A DNA stretch of 64,000 bases, taken from the NCBI GenBank assembly GCA_963841415.1, contig CAWJCN010000003.1, forward strand, positions 62,001 through 126,000, read 5' to 3'. This DNA is from DASUAS01 sp963841415 (GTDB taxonomy: Bacteria > Actinomycetota > Acidimicrobiia > IMCC26256 > DASPTH01). Below, piece by piece: positions 63,581-64,000 of the stretch. The notes beneath the pieces were generated by a model. The model was given only the letters and a program-made list of their open reading frames with translations. It did not search any database and was not told the origin of the DNA. The position numbers and the translations under genes are program-made. How positions within the stretch are numbered: position 1 is the first letter of the stretch; each line of letters starts with the position of its first letter.

Positions 63581-64000
63581 TAGCTGCTCGCCGGCGTCGG
63601 CAGGAGTCGGGGCGCGTCCAGGGCGAACTCGGGCCAGCGCTTGCGCGACTTGGCCGAGAGCTTGTGCATGAGCGCGATGGCGCCGGGGTCGTCGTCACCG
63701 GGGCGGGTCTCGATCCAGCCGTCGCGGACGAGGCCGTCCATCAACTCACGGCCGACATCGGTGCGGACGATGGTGAGCGTCCAGTCGTTGAACGCGCCGA
63801 TCCCACCGGTCGAGATGTCGGCGTGCTCCGCCGCGAAGTCGGGGCACATCTTGCACCCCTCACGGGTCCAGGCGTGGCACTCCTTCAGCGGGATCTCGTG
63901 ATAGTCGCCGTTGTTCATCCAGATCTGGAACACGCCTTTGATGTTCATCTTCTTCATCTCCGACTTCTTCAAGCCGTACTTGGCCTCGAAGAGCTCCTCG
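63580..64000 (-). CDS. Coenzyme F420 hydrogenase/dehydrogenase beta-subunit family, C-terminal part (truncated by window)
   Basis: The frame is open to the window edge, giving the last 139 residues. It includes KMNIKGVFQIWMNNGD, the Cys-containing CHAWTREGCKMCPDFAAEHA and ISTGGIGAFNDWTLTIVRTD, typical of the C-terminal domain of FrhB/FdhB proteins, which bind FAD, F420 and an Fe-S cluster. These enzymes pass electrons between F420 and other carriers. An internal ATG (63972) is not the real start because the coding sequence continues upstream with EELFEAKYGLKKSEM. It fits with the F420-dependent enzyme at 7990. Confidence 0.88.
   Translation of the reverse strand, partial: EELFEAKYGLKKSEMKKMNIKGVFQIWMNNGDYHEIPLKECHAWTREGCKMCPDFAAEHADISTGGIGAFNDWTLTIVRTDVGRELMDGLVRDGWIETRPGDDDPGAIALMHKLSAKSRKRWPEFALDAPRLLPTPASS

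Overview
The window is high-GC, densely packed DNA with many GTG starts and short overlaps between genes. The gene set points to an actinobacterium: UdgX, a PAC2-family protein, the histidine-phosphatase/DUF3090/SCO1664-like trio, DUF3151, an F420-dependent oxidoreductase plus an F420 dehydrogenase fragment, an Rpf-like secreted protein, three P450s and an NAD-specific glutamate dehydrogenase. Choice-of-anchor P and neocarzinostatin-repeat surface proteins make the Acidimicrobiia a reasonable guess, but no marker gene proves it. I saw no rRNA, tRNA, CRISPR array, prophage or insertion sequence.

Layout. 1-7.5 kb: end of an FtsX-type permease, YdcF-like protein, NudC, a minus-strand set (PAC2, unusual P450, RDD protein), a membrane protein, UdgX and DUF72. 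7.5-18.5 kb: lysine-rich small protein, F420 oxidoreductase, an acyl-CoA-synthetase-like protein lacking its A10 lysine, a coupled trans/cis prenyltransferase pair, MFS exporter, SDR, diguanylate cyclase, a secreted choice-of-anchor P protein with a tiny pilin-like gene, DUF1697 and a nucleotidyltransferase. 18.5-33.1 kb: a catabolic region with five SDRs (one per locus), an old-yellow-enzyme/dienoyl-CoA reductase, a thiolase-DUF35 pair, an acyl-CoA-dehydrogenase-like flavoprotein, a cyclase, two P450s, an amidohydrolase and a SnoaL-like protein; it looks like breakdown of a steroid, terpenoid or aromatic substrate. 33.1-44.7 kb: zinc-ribbon protein, NAD-glutamate dehydrogenase, carotenoid-desaturase-like oxidoreductase, ABC ATPase, Rpf-like protein with a structured leader, UbiB-like kinase, Fpg/Nei glycosylase and DUF427. 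44.7-53 kb: lipoprotein, Lgt, an ABC exporter with a two-unit FtsX permease, enoyl-CoA hydratase, then PurE, GDP-mannose dehydratase and DUF3151 on the minus strand. 53-64 kb: the phosphatase/DUF3090/SCO1664 operon, a PMT-type glycosyltransferase, a fatty-acyl-AMP ligase, nitroreductase, NhaA with a small receiver-like partner, a large repeat surface protein, and the end of an F420 dehydrogenase beta-subunit gene.

Two window-wide patterns matter. First, at least ten otherwise well-conserved genes, including lgt and the glutamate dehydrogenase, are split by small indels, mostly +1 or short tandem duplications. Because lgt is normally essential, errors in the sequence or assembly are the likeliest cause, and I annotate those loci across the breaks. 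Second, three families of short hairpin-forming repeats sit in intergenic gaps, several of them directly after stop codons of minus-strand genes, and probably act as terminators or REP-like elements.
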